The notes beneath the pieces are model-generated. The model worked only from the letters and a program-made list of their open reading frames with translations, made no database searches and was not told the origin of the DNA. From contig JAOPGA020001192.1 in NCBI GenBank assembly GCA_026419775.2, positions 1-37,162 of the forward strand: a DNA stretch of 37,162 nt. The letters are read 5' to 3'. The translations under genes were made by a program, and so were the position numbers. The stretch is from Acrasis kona. Its lineage: Eukaryota > Heterolobosea > Eutetramitea > Acrasida > Acrasidae. Shown here one piece after another: positions 28,279 to 37,162 of this stretch (positions are counted from its first letter, which is position 1; every line of letters begins with the position of its first letter).

Positions 28279-29406
28279 TTATTCCTTCTTCTTTTTTTTC
28301 GGAGGTTCTCCACTAGGTTCAACAAATACAACGTATTTGTTAACATGCCCTTTATTATCTCCTTCACCTATTCTTGAGAACAATGAATAAGAGTGTTCAT
28401 CGTAGCCAATAAAATTACCCTCAACCTCCACCGTACTCTGTGCTCGGTTGACAACATCATAAACCTTGACCTCTTCTTTACCAAAAAATACGAATGGGTA
28501 CTGAATTGAAAGGTTGTCATAAATGGGATTTAATAAACTTTCTTCAATGGTGTATATGCATTGATCATCCTGAACATCCCAAACTTGAAGCTCGCCATCA
28601 GTCGTGACGACCAACACATGCTTCTCGTCAATGCCACGGAGATTTGAAAGGTCTGATTCGACATCAATTTTTTTAAGCACTGTCTGATATAGTGCTTATA
28701 TCGTGAATAAAAATGTTTGTTTTCATGGCAGACACCAGAAAACCGCCTTTGAAGAAGGCCAAACCTTGCACATGCTCACCTTTTTCAAATCCATCCTTGA
28801 TGGACATGATGGGAGTGATATAATCGGATATTGAGAATAGCTCAATAAAATTGTGAGCTACGAATATGTAATCACCAAACAACAGGTAAGACCAATCAAT
28901 ATGATTGTCTTCGCCGGAGAAAGACGCGACTTCCTCGCCACTTTTCCAGTCGTATAGATATGTGGTATCGTTGCCGTCCTCTGTGTTAAATGAGACGTAG
29001 TTGTCGCCCACTGCTCTTATTACGGACCAACTAGGATCCATTATACATAATTTATTATTGTTCTCGATGTCACATACAACAGAGTTATTTTCTTCCGGAT
29101 AGGCAATGCTCTTTCCTTTGTTTACTATGGCAACCATTGGAATATCTTCATTGATAACAACCTTGGTTTCTTGTTTCTCTGGTGATTCTATAAGCTCTAC
29201 GCTCTTAATGGAGTTGAAAAAGGTGTTTGCGGAAGATTTGAAGTCTGCAACTGCTTCTTCTGTTTTCATTTTTGTTGATGCAAGTTGTGTTCCAGTGGTA
29301 CAAGCGAACTTCTTGCTAACTACTTCTGTATTGGGTAATAACGTGATTAACTAAAAAAAGCGGATTTATAATTAACGTGGGGAAGTGTCGACGGTGTTAC
29401 TATCAT
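28279..29406 (-). CDS. Beta-propeller (WD40-like) protein with one frame break
   Basis: Two frames (29269 to 28673 and 28680 to 28279) read as one protein of about 330-360 aa made of short beta-repeats (VQGLAFFKGGFLVSAMKTN, NIFIHDIS; VLVVTTDGELQVWDV; FVFFGKEEVKVYDV), the usual cadence of WD40 blades. It ends in a Pro/Lys tail (GEPPKKKKKE). The frames overlap around 28681, where STISDS leads to a stop while VLKKIDVESD continues one base later; no intron fits. At the 5' end the frame is open above Met 29269 to an acceptor (ttttttag) at 29351, and a 50-nt intron could join a two-codon exon ATG ATA at 29406, giving M-I-LITLLPNTEVV. Otherwise translation starts at 29269. No ortholog recognised. 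Confidence 0.6.
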
Positions 29407-29475
29407 CTTGGTTCTCTTCTGTTACTGCCTTTAAGTGGTCTATAAAAATAATTGATTTCTTCGCAATTGCAGTTG

Positions 29476-30745
29476 ATGCTTACAATGTTCAACATAACAA
29501 GATTTACCAAACCCACACAATATGGCAGCTGGCTCATAAGGAGTCATGTGACATGCAGATATTTTGGACAAACAATTTTTCGAGATGAACACGATTGTCA
29601 AGACGATTTAGTTGTTGATTCTGATGAGGAATTAACAAAATGGGCACCACTGACCAGACTAGAGAAAAGAGAGAGGGAAAAGATTATAAGTAAAGCCGAA
29701 AGACAACAAGAGCAAGAAGCAATGAAACTACCAGATGCGGATGGTTTCTACTTTCGTAATTACAAGATGCCATCTTCAAACACAATAGATCCCCTTCGCA
29801 AACATATCCTGCAAGATGCCGAGTACTTATTCTCTCTTCCATCGGACATTATAGCATCTTGTGCAGCTATGCACGAACTACCTGATCTAAAGAACATTCC
29901 TGAAGTAGCAATTGCAGGCCGTTCTAATGTGGGAAAATCTAGTTTCATTAATGCATTGCTAGGAAGAGATTTATGTGTGGTGTCACAAACAGCAGGGCGC
30001 ACAAGAAGGCTTAATTACTTTAATGTTGGTCGCTACATGTACATTGTTGATCTTCCAGGCTATGGTTTTTGCCAAAGGAGACAAACAAAAAATACAAGAT
30101 TATAATGACCTTCTTGTTGAATATTGTAATACGCGTTCTAATTTAAAACGAGTTTTTGTTCTTATTGACGCCAGGCATGGGTTTTTTGAATCCGATATAA
30201 TGTTCCTTGATAAAGTGTCCAAGAGGGCAACCGTCCAAATTGTTCTTACAAAATGTGATATGGTCAACGTTGACCAACTAATCTCTTTAACAAAACAAAT
30301 TATAGAATACTTGGAGGAACATTATCCTCTAGTGTTCCCTGTTGTCACTCCTACTAGCTCGTCCAAAGGCGAAGGTATAGATCAAGCAAGAGGATGGGTC
30401 TACACGTCGACGGGTCTACCTGAACGTATCGCTCTTCTAAATAGTATCAATAGTGCCAAAGCCTTCAGCTTGCGAGAACAAGAAACTAAAATCACTTTAA
30501 GTCAGATCAACCCAGATCATCCCATTATAACTAACCAAAAGTCTATTCCAGAAGAACTGCGGTCCTTTTCAATAAACACAGAACTGGAGGAAATAGCAGG
30601 TAAGCAAGAAAAGAAAGCTGACTTGAACGAAGCAAAGAAGAAAACAAAAAAGAAGACAACTAAAAAATCAAATGTAGTCCCAGAGAAAGTAGAACAAAAG
30701 TTTAGAGGGCAGTTTATTGTTGGCCTGGAAGATTTTTATAAGTAA
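29476..30745 (+). CDS. EngB/GTPBP8-type GTPase, probably mitochondrial, one frame break
   Basis: The EngB (YihA) family of TrmE-Era-like GTPases assists ribosome large-subunit assembly in bacteria and organelles. G1 is GRSNVGKSS, G3 DLPGYGFAK, G4 TKCD and G5 the TSSSKGEG region; between G3 and G4 lies YNDLLVEYCNTRSNLKRVF, as in the family. The N-terminus from ATG 29476 is rich in Arg, Thr and hydroxylated residues without acidic ones (MLTMFNITRFTKPTQYG), fitting a mitochondrial presequence. The Lys-rich C-terminal extension (KKKTKKKTTKKS) is not typical. The frame breaks exactly in G3, at the T run 30066-30070: with one T fewer it reads DLPGYGFAKGDKQK, the family sequence, and continues to the stop at 30745. 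No intron fits. Total about 420 aa. Confidence 0.88.
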
Positions 30746-30795
30746 AAATAAATTTATTATCAATCAACTTGTTCTTTGTAACGGATGATACATCA

Positions 30796-31953
30796 ATGGA
30801 TGGTTACTTGAGGTTCATGTTGTCCGGCAAAGCACATACAGATGTGAAGAAGGTGAGGGAGTACATAGATGGTGGCTGTAATATAAATTTGAAATTCATG
30901 ATGGGAGAGAAACTATCGGGAACCATTTTACACTGGTCGGTAAGACATGGATTTCAGGAGCTAGTAGAGGTACTACTTAGAAAAGGATCTAACGTAGAAG
31001 AGACGACATCTGGAGTCTCAATAACCCCTTTAGCCATGGCTGTGACCTTAAAGTTATATGAGATCGTGAGGTTACTTTTATATCACAACGCAGATGTAAA
31101 TGCAGAATTTGAAAATGGGATTACTGCCATGCACGGTGCTGCTGCAAACGGCGATCTATCAATGGTGAGATTACTTTTAGAACATGGGTTTATCGCCAGT
31201 AAACATCCTCTTCTCATGCACCGAGCAGTTTCCAGTGGATCATTTGATATTGTGAAATTATTCTCTGAAGCAAAATGTCCTGTTGATGAATTGGATTACA
31301 ACGGCTTCGCTCCCATACATGTTGCCGCACAAGTCGCTCATTATAAGATTTTGTTTTTTCTCATTGATGTTGCAAAGGCAAATCCACTCTTAATAACATC
31401 TCCAAACTGTAGCACCATTTTACATCTGTGTTGTACCAAGACAACAATTCTGTCTGTTTTACAAAAGATCTTATCGTATGGATTGGACACTGAGGTTGCT
31501 GATAAGGATGGATCGACTCCGTTGATCATAAGTGTAATACATAAAAGTCTAAACAATGTCCGTCTTCTTGTTAAACTTGGTGCAGATCTGAGTGCGTCAG
31601 ATTTCAACGGAGACACTGCATTTCACATTGCCGCAAGGAACAAAACAAATGACATTGGTAGGTTCTTATTTGAAAGTGAAGCCGATGTATACCAAACAAA
31701 TAATGACGGGATCTCACCATATGATTTAGTAGATGACATCATTCGTGAGAAGATCATAACCGAAAGAGTTCAAGGAGACATAGAGAATTACGTACTTGAA
31801 ATGGAAAAAATCATATCCGCACAGAGATATCGCATAGCAAAGTTGGAGAATACGGTATCCACTCAAGGTGAGAGGATAGTGAAAATTGAAGAGAAGAACC
31901 TTGAACTAGAAAAATGCTTATCAGAAGTTTATAAATTTATTCAAAAAAAGTGA
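30796..31953 (+). CDS. Ankyrin-repeat protein with C-terminal coiled coil
   Basis: From ATG 30796 the 385-aa product has about eight ankyrin repeats: TILHWSVRHGFQELVEVLL, ITPLAMAVTLKLYEIVRLL, ITAMHGAAANGDLSMVRLL, FAPIHVAAQVAHYKILFFL, STPLIISVIHKSLNNVRLL and DTAFHIAARNKTNDIGRFL are the clearest. The last 65 residues form a coiled coil (QRYRIAKLENTVSTQGERI onward) of the type that mediates oligomerisation. It is a soluble protein-interaction scaffold; no catalytic domain is present. The frame is open further upstream to a TTG at 30769, but the first ATG is 30796. It lies 50 bp after the EngB stop on the same strand and converges on the next gene (91 bp between stops). Confidence 0.85.
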   Translation: MDGYLRFMLSGKAHTDVKKVREYIDGGCNINLKFMMGEKLSGTILHWSVRHGFQELVEVLLRKGSNVEETTSGVSITPLAMAVTLKLYEIVRLLLYHNADVNAEFENGITAMHGAAANGDLSMVRLLLEHGFIASKHPLLMHRAVSSGSFDIVKLFSEAKCPVDELDYNGFAPIHVAAQVAHYKILFFLIDVAKANPLLITSPNCSTILHLCCTKTTILSVLQKILSYGLDTEVADKDGSTPLIISVIHKSLNNVRLLVKLGADLSASDFNGDTAFHIAARNKTNDIGRFLFESEADVYQTNNDGISPYDLVDDIIREKIITERVQGDIENYVLEMEKIISAQRYRIAKLENTVSTQGERIVKIEEKNLELEKCLSEVYKFIQKK

Positions 31954-32044
31954 AAGATGTACTTTAGACCTCAAGGTGAAAAGAGCATTTACAAAACGGC
32001 TTTCCAAACACAAAGTTGCAAATGTATTCAATACAATAAATTGT

Positions 32045-33037
32045 TTATTTCACTATCGAGGCTAAAAATGATTGGTCTTCTTTCGTAGTTTTGAAAAGTA
32101 GAGTATTAAGCTCGACGACGTCGAAAAGTGGTTCTGAAGGTGTGTACAATGTAATGGCTTCTTTGAAATTAGGTATGGGTGTGATTGTTCTGGCTTCTCC
32201 TTTGGCATCTATAAACAACTTTCGTATTTCTGTTTTAGCATCTTCTGTAACATCAAAATAATCTTTGGGATCTTTCGAATAACTTTCTACAAATCTTGAC
32301 CATGTATCCTCAAAACTAGGCTCTCTCTGATCGGATTCCGTTACAAAGTCAACTGGACATAACTCTACTCGTGCAAGCTCAACAGGAAGGGTGTTATCTG
32401 CAGATCTTTCACCTGTAACAAAAACACCTTTTAAAACACAATCTCCTTTTGGAGTAGTGACTGCATAATAATATTCTACAACACCACGATAATAATGAGG
32501 GTACGTTTCACAATTTGCAATCTTTGCTACACGGTCTTGAACTTTACAAACACTTGCAAACAAAATTCTTTTTCTTCTTGTCTTGACTACACTTTTATTG
32601 ACCTGACAACTTATGGATGGGTCTTTAACAAATAATAAACTTTTTATATCATTGGCTTCTTTGGATGTCGATGCGATCACTTTGTCAAGTATTGATTTAC
32701 ACCTAACACCAATCTGTTCGAAGTTTAAAAGGTTATCTTCTACGCTCGTCAAGAACGTTTCGTCGTCTTCTTGGTTTAAATATAATGCAAGAATTCTTCC
32801 CAAAGATAGCAGGAGAATTAAAACTATAGCAGTAGTGAGTTTAATAGAGTCCCACATGTTATCTAATGTTACAAATGAGAGTGGCTTATCATTTTTTGGG
32901 TGATATACCAACGATCTTGGTTCAGAATGTATGATCTGCTTCTTATGTGGTTCGACGCTAGTGCTATATCTTGTTGACATTATTGAGAACCTGGTGGGTC
33001 TCAAAAAACATCTGGCCCTTGGCAGTGCTTTTAACAT
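32045..33037 (-). CDS. Predicted mitochondrial single-pass membrane protein
   Basis: ATG 33037 gives 330 aa starting MLKALPRARCFLRPTRFSIM, an Arg-rich amphipathic presequence without acidic residues, typical of mitochondrial import. One transmembrane helix (TTAIVLILLLSLGRILALYL) lies near residue 75, followed by a soluble domain of about 230 residues with a beta-rich core (HYYRGVVEYYYAVTTPKGD, CVLKGVFVTGERS). The layout (presequence, one helix, C-terminal domain) resembles TIM21 and Coa1-type inner-membrane proteins, but no diagnostic motif is seen, so I leave it unnamed. The frame is open to ATG 33088, which would overlap the start of the divergent OST48 gene; 33037 is the better start because it opens the presequence. 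Confidence 0.6.
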   Translation of the reverse strand: MLKALPRARCFLRPTRFSIMSTRYSTSVEPHKKQIIHSEPRSLVYHPKNDKPLSFVTLDNMWDSIKLTTAIVLILLLSLGRILALYLNQEDDETFLTSVEDNLLNFEQIGVRCKSILDKVIASTSKEANDIKSLLFVKDPSISCQVNKSVVKTRRKRILFASVCKVQDRVAKIANCETYPHYYRGVVEYYYAVTTPKGDCVLKGVFVTGERSADNTLPVELARVELCPVDFVTESDQREPSFEDTWSRFVESYSKDPKDYFDVTEDAKTEIRKLFIDAKGEARTITPIPNFKEAITLYTPSEPLFDVVELNTLLFKTTKEDQSFLASIVK

Positions 33038-33086
33038 GATTGCTGGTTGAGTCAACCAACTAGCAAGAAAACAGACCAAGCTGATC

Positions 33087-34491
33087 ATGAGCGCAAGATC
33101 GTCTCTGTCATTATTGTTGGTAATCCTTTACGTTGTAGCATTTGCACAATGTCAAAGCGACGCTCCTTTAAAAAATTCTAAAAGAACTTTGGTAGTCTTG
33201 GATACTTTCGACTACAAGGTGTCACACTCTAAATTCTTTCAACAACTGACCAAGAAAGGTCACAAACTAACATACAAACTGGCTTTCGACCAAGATATTG
33301 TTCTAAGCAAGTATGATGACTATCACTTTGACAACCTCATCATCATCTCGTCCTCAAAAAGATCATGTAAGTCGAAAAATCTATTCGCGCATTAACATTA
33401 TATTTTAAGCTTTCGGTGGAGAATTAAAGTATGCATCCGCTCTATCAAAATTTGTTGACAACAATGCTGGTAATGTTTTCGTTGTTGCCGGATCATCAGG
33501 TCTATCCAAACCACTCAGAGAATTCGCCACTGAAAATGGAGTTGGGTTTGACGACGAGGGTACTTCCGTTATTGACCACTTTAACTATGACGTCAACCTT
33601 GATACCTCATTCAGACACACTGTGGTCGCATGTAACCAAGTGTCCCAACTGCCTTCAAGCAGAGTCATTAGAGATGCCCAAAAGTTCGTAACCAAACCCA
33701 TCCTCTACTCTGGTCTAGCCATTTCCTTAGACCGCCATCGCAACAAGTTGTTGCTTCCCATCTTAACAGGCAGCAGCACAAGTTATTCATTTGATGCCGA
33801 TCAGAGCGGTACCAATGCTGAACCATCCATCAGAGGTCGCAACACAGTTCTAGTGGGAGCCCTTCAGGCAAGAAACGGTGCAAGAATTACATTCGTTGGT
33901 GGCAGCGAAGTGCTAAGCGACAAGTACTTCTCATCTCAAGTCCAGTCAACTCAATCCTCATCAGGAAACGAAGACTTTAGCAATGAACTAATATCATGGA
34001 GCTTCCAAGATCGTTGCGTCATTAGACACTCCAACGTATCCCATCACTTGGTGGTCCCAAGCGCCGTCGACGCGCCCGGTTACTACAAGGTCGGAGAACT
34101 CATGGACTATTCGGTCATCTTTGAGGAATGGGATGGAGACTCTAGAAAATGGGTTCCGTTCGTAACAGACGACGTTCAGTTGGAACTCATCATGTTGCAC
34201 CCATACGTAAGAACTGACTTGAAGCATGTAGCAGATGGAAAGTATGCAGCAAGAGTGAAGGTTCCTGACACATATGGAGTGTTCAAGTTGCACGTGGACT
34301 ACAGAAGAGATGGATTGAGTCACTTGATCTTTGACGACCAGATTACAATCAGACCTACACGTATTGAGGAGTTCGAGAGATTTGTACCAGCTGCTTCTCC
34401 CTACTATACCATCATGTTCTCAACTATGGCCACATTCTTTGTTTTCAGCACATTATTCTTGTACACTCGTGAAAAACCGAAAACAGATTAA
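33087..34491 (+). CDS. DDOST: OST48/WBP1 subunit of oligosaccharyltransferase, two exons
   Basis: Exons 33087-33366 and 33410-34491 (43-nt intron gtaagt...ttttaag) give 453 aa. OST48 is a core subunit of the ER complex that attaches glycans to Asn. There is a signal peptide (SLSLLLVILYVVAFAQCQS), then TLVVLDTFDYKVSHSKFF, ISSSKRSFGGEL across the splice junction, FVDNNAGNVFVVAGSSGLS (the GIFT-like domain), ILTGSSTSYSF, GARITFVGGSEVLSD, and a beta domain with GVFKLHVDYRRDGL, all as in yeast Wbp1 and human DDOST. A single C-terminal transmembrane helix (TIMFSTMATFFVFSTLFLY) is followed by TREKPKTD, which fits the KxKxx ER-retrieval form. It has the same length as animal OST48. It shares a 49-bp divergent start region with the mitochondrial-type gene. 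Confidence 0.95.
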
Positions 34492-34694
34492 AAAGTGAAT
34501 TATTATTATTTTAGCATGTTTTTTTAGTGTGTTGACAATAATGTATTGATGGATTCGAACAATTCATCGTGTTGAAACCTGGAGTGAGATAGTTATTTAA
34601 AGTGTGGAAGTTAGTTAATACATAAATTCGGTTCTTTATTAATTTTATGATTTAGTTGGTACAAGAATTGAATCCGTCGTTATATACACTAGAT

Positions 34695-35153
34695 TTATGC
34701 CTTTGGTGTTTGTTGTTTAGTTTCTGCTGGATATGATGGTGCGGATCCTCCAGGTGTGCTTGGTGGTTGTGTCTTTCCGGTCTTGCCCATCAAAAGTCTG
34801 TGAATGTGGGGCATGACTCCTCCTCCAGCGATGGTTCCCTTGATAAGTCTATCGAGTTCTTCGTCTCCACGAATAGCAAGTTGCAAATGACGTGGTGTGA
34901 TACGCTTGACCTTCAAATCCTTTGAGGCATTACCTGCAAGTTCGAGAACTTCTGCGCACAAATATTCCAAGATTGCTGCTACGTAAACTGCACTGGTGGC
35001 TCCGACACGACTGCTACCGTGGACACGTTGCTTCAAATGACGATGGATACGACCAACAGGGAACTGAAGACCAGCCTTTGATGATCTCGAGATTGGTGCC
35101 TTCTTGTCCTTCTTGTTGGCTTGTGATGCGACTTCTTGACTTTCGTTTGCCAT
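34695..35153 (-). CDS. Histone H2A.Z
   Basis: Intronless, 152 aa. The histone fold is nearly canonical H2[80 protein letters not shown] and [12 protein letters not shown]. The [10 protein letters not shown] block, IAGGGV and the absent SQ phosphorylation motif distinguish it from canonical H2A/H2A.X. H2A.Z marks promoters and dynamic nucleosomes. The C-terminal tail is about 25 residues longer than in animals ([18 protein letters not shown]...), Pro/Ser/Thr-rich with two TPG/TPK sites. The N-tail is Lys-rich (NKKDKKAP). Its upstream region faces a 420-bp interval with only weak coding signals. Confidence 0.95.
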   Translation of the reverse strand: MANESQEVASQANKKDKKAPISRSSKAGLQFPVGRIHRHLKQRVHGSSRVGATSAVYVAAILEYLCAEVLELAGNASKDLKVKRITPRHLQLAIRGDEELDRLIKGTIAGGGVMPHIHRLLMGKTGKTQPPSTPGGSAPSYPAETKQQTPKA

Positions 35154-35576
35154 GTTGCGTACTTTTTTTATTTATTTCGAGCCAACATGTCAAATATTTT
35201 AAATTGAAACAGGGATTTTCCGTTATGAGAATCATGCCCAATGAAAAAATTGCATGATAATTCAAAAGTATTTTTGATTAGTCAACTTTCGATGCTAAGA
35301 TCAACCTCAACTTCAATGAAAAGATTGCAAATATTAAAGCAAGTAATCAATGTGTGATAGAAGATTTGATGCGCAACGAACCAATTTCGATAGTCACCGT
35401 GAATTTAATTTAATGTATGTGGCGCCAGAGCCCAATGTCTTTATCACAATTATTGTAACAAACAAATATACTGAGGAGAAATTTACATGCCGTCAAAGTG
35501 TCAAATGAAATTGTGTTTAATAATGTCGATATTTTATTGAAAGATAACTAGTGTATAAAAACAAAGAAAAGATTCT
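35154..35576 (+). other. H2A.Z upstream interval with weak coding traces
   Basis: Contains the promoter side of H2A.Z. On the plus strand there are two short protein-like frames, one without a Met (about 35282-35413; FDAKINLNFNEKIANIK, CVIEDLMRNEPISIV) and one from ATG 35350 to stop 35508 (52 codons, YVAPEPNVFITIIVTNKY). They overlap in different frames and neither has a clear gene structure. They may be one small decayed gene or chance. Confidence 0.3.
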
Positions 35577-35876
35577 TTAAATAACAGATTTTCCAATCGT
35601 AGCTTGGAAGAAATTCAACTTGTATAATTGTACATCTTCTACAATATCTCTCACTTTTCTACCATCCCTTGGAGATACATTCACTGCTTTGTCTTGATAA
35701 TTGATAAATTCTCTGTCCACTTCGTCGATTATTGTTGATGTGTCCTGGTCTGTTTTGACAAGGCTCATGGCGAATAACGACCTTTTTCTTGGTCTTGATG
35801 AAATGTGATTAGTGTGTAGTTTAATTGAGTTAAGGTCGATCATTGTGTCTGTGTTGTGTTGTTCTTGCATAATCAT
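35577..35876 (-). CDS. Small hypothetical protein
   Basis: A 99-aa frame from ATG 35876. The composition is ordinary and polar, with a basic patch (SSRPRKRS), an acidic helix (STIIDEVDREFINYQ) and SPRDGRKVRDIVEDVQLYK. No signal peptide, transmembrane segment or known domain. The spacer pattern (A+T-rich 5' flank, long A/T-rich 3' flank) matches real genes in the window, so I keep it, but a chance frame of this length cannot be excluded. Confidence 0.45.
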   Translation of the reverse strand: MIMQEQHNTDTMIDLNSIKLHTNHISSRPRKRSLFAMSLVKTDQDTSTIIDEVDREFINYQDKAVNVSPRDGRKVRDIVEDVQLYKLNFFQATIGKSVI

Positions 35877-36516
35877 ATGTATTTTTATATTGGTTGAACT
35901 CTTCTTTTAGAATGTGGAGTTTGTTAACCACTTTTATGGTGACATTTTTAAAAATAAAAGTAATCTCTTCATAATCTACTAAATAAGTTGTTGTTGCGTC
36001 GTATGTTCAACGCAACGGTTGGGACACATTGGTATTTCTTAAATTGTAATCAAAACATTGCCAGAAATGTTGAATTTTATTAAAATGACCATCAAATCTC
36101 CACCAATACCTTCTTGTTTGATCGATGAGCTCTGAAAAAAGTCGACCCCAAGGACACTAGAAGTCTTGTACCAATGTACTTCAGAGATCAAACTCTTATC
36201 CAAAATAAAAAAATAAAGTACAAGAAAGGAACAAGATTATTCTATATACGTTACATGTGTATGATGATGTACAGAAAGAGTACTAGAACATTGTGAACAG
36301 GCATTTATTTTTACACAAGACACAAGAGTGCACAAAACAATATTAAAAACACACGGACTGGCCGTTGTTGGACCATTCATCTGAGTGCCTTAATTTGCTC
36401 TTGTTACAGTCGCCGTTGGTGTTGTACCATAGATATGAGTCGGCCAATGCTCTGACTCTTGAATCGTTGAGAAGATAACTGTGAAGAGTATGTTCGCAAA
36501 ATTAATTTATTTACAT
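35877..36516. other. Spacer with an orphan exon-like fragment
   Basis: Mostly A+T-rich non-coding sequence. On the minus strand, 36500-36343 is an open stretch without ATG, reading FCEHTLHSYLLNDSRVRALA, then WYNTNGDCNKSKL, ending NNGQSVCF and a stop. Three cysteines and clean composition make it look like the last exon of a secreted protein, but it begins 17 bp beyond the stop of the multi-TM gene and no upstream exon can be placed. I see nothing else here. Confidence 0.4.
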
Positions 36517-37162
36517 TTATCTACGTGCTGCGATTTGCAACAAGCCGGCAATTAGATACAATGAACCTGCAATGACCCACAAGACACCTGCTTCAGTTTG
36601 GAATGACCTGCTGAAGAATGTTCTGAGGAAACTAGTCCATGCGATGGCACCTAATAACAAAAGAACTGAAGCGACAGTGTACATGACTGTTGCAATACCG
36701 TTCAAATATAAACTTGAGATTAAGCTCTTTGGTGCAACTTCGAAGGTGGTGGCTCCGTTAGTACGGCTGGTCAAGTTGTTCATGTAGGTGTGGTACAAGT
36801 AGATACCATCAACAATGGCGCCGTAGTTTCTAAAGAGGAAGTAGGCAAGGATCAACGAAGAACCAATAATCCAAATGATAGTACCGGCGTTGAAAGTGTC
36901 AAATCTGTCAGTGCCTGATAACCACAAGGCGGCACCAATAATCATAAGGATGCTTCCTAAGAAGAAGGCAATGCTTCCGATAATGTTCAAAAAGTGGTAT
37001 GGTGTTCTTGAGTTCTTGTTTCCAAGGTCGAATCCTCCAATGAAGGAGAATACAGATGCTAGTGTGAAGAAGGAGAAGGCAATAATCCAGAGAACGCCAC
37101 TGGCAACGTAGTGGTATCCAAAGTCAGCCAAACTGATGGCGGCACCGACTAGTAATAGAACA
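36517..37162 (-). CDS. Multi-pass membrane protein, cut by right edge
   Basis: The frame has no ATG in its visible 5' part and is open to the right edge (a TTG at 37131 is not a convincing start), so the gene continues outside. About six hydrophobic segments are visible (VLLLVGAAISL at the edge; GVLWIIAFSFFTLASVFSF; IIGSIAFFLGSILMIIGAAL; IIWIIGSSLILAYFLF; VMYTVASVLLLLGAIAW; VLWVIAGSLYLIAGLL) and the chain ends IAARR. GSSLILAYFLFRNYGAIVDG is shared with the gene at 26671, so the two are paralogues. It lacks the long acidic tail seen there, at least within the window. No known family was recognised. Confidence 0.75.
   Translation of the reverse strand, partial: VLLLVGAAISLADFGYHYVASGVLWIIAFSFFTLASVFSFIGGFDLGNKNSRTPYHFLNIIGSIAFFLGSILMIIGAALWLSGTDRFDTFNAGTIIWIIGSSLILAYFLFRNYGAIVDGIYLYHTYMNNLTSRTNGATTFEVAPKSLISSLYLNGIATVMYTVASVLLLLGAIAWTSFLRTFFSRSFQTEAGVLWVIAGSLYLIAGLLQIAARR

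Noticed and set aside
1-37162. tRNA, rRNA or CRISPR array
   Set aside because: GGTTCGA-type strings (for example near 1095 and 16190) lie in coding sequence without a cloverleaf, and no regularly spaced direct repeats with unique spacers were found; the only arrays are the 9-bp minisatellite and the coding Thr/Pro repeat.

Overview
This window looks like a compact nuclear segment from a free-living, probably amoeboid, protist. The evidence is spliceosomal introns of remarkably uniform size (mostly 37-43 nt, mode 38-40), all three standard stop codons, A+T-rich spacers with AATAAA-type signals just after (often overlapping) stops, and a gene set of RasGEF, RWP-RK, PARP6/8-type ART, ankyrin, LisH and 7TM proteins. 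I cannot name the species; a heterolobosean or amoebozoan would fit. Most genes are broken into short exons, so many coding regions are larger than any single open frame. I rebuilt exon joins by reading frame and GT..AG ends, and total lengths came out as whole codons.

Layout. 1-2.8 kb: the N-terminal part of a Tnp2-like (CACTA/Plavaka-type) DNA transposase running off the left edge, a divergent low-complexity ORF and a 9-bp minisatellite. 3.1-6.98 kb: a coiled-coil/HEPN-like gene, a gene-poor stretch, a small RWP-RK protein, a broken partial copy of POP1, and a secreted SnoaL/NTF2-fold protein whose signal peptide lies in a separate exon. 7.2-12.3 kb, minus strand: POP1 (RNase P/MRP), PPP4R2, a LisH protein and an EF-hand protein. 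12.4-15.25 kb, plus strand: SRP9 and a PARP6/8-like mono-ADP-ribosyltransferase. 15.26-20.7 kb, minus strand: RasGEF, a SNARE-motif protein without a membrane anchor, and an AidB/ACAD11-type acyl-CoA dehydrogenase. 20.8-23.1 kb, plus strand: a 7TM receptor-like protein and a small MGNS-type protein. 23.35-25.66 kb, minus strand: a secreted coiled-coil/Kazal/mucin protein. 25.7-28.3 kb: gene relics around a multi-TM protein. 28.3-37.2 kb: a beta-propeller protein, EngB/GTPBP8 GTPase, ankyrin protein, mitochondrial-type membrane protein, OST48/DDOST, H2A.Z, a small ORF, and a second multi-TM protein (paralogue of the 26.7-kb one) running off the right edge.

The genes are mostly unrelated housekeeping and signalling functions: RNA processing (POP1), ER targeting and N-glycosylation (SRP9, OST48), phosphatase regulation, Ras signalling, membrane fusion and chromatin. 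I see no operon-like functional unit. The most notable patterns are the near-constant intron length and at least five otherwise intact genes that each need one base skipped, always in the same direction, mostly at A/T runs. The latter is either assembly insertion error or something biological such as +1 frameshifting. I saw no tRNA, rRNA or CRISPR array.
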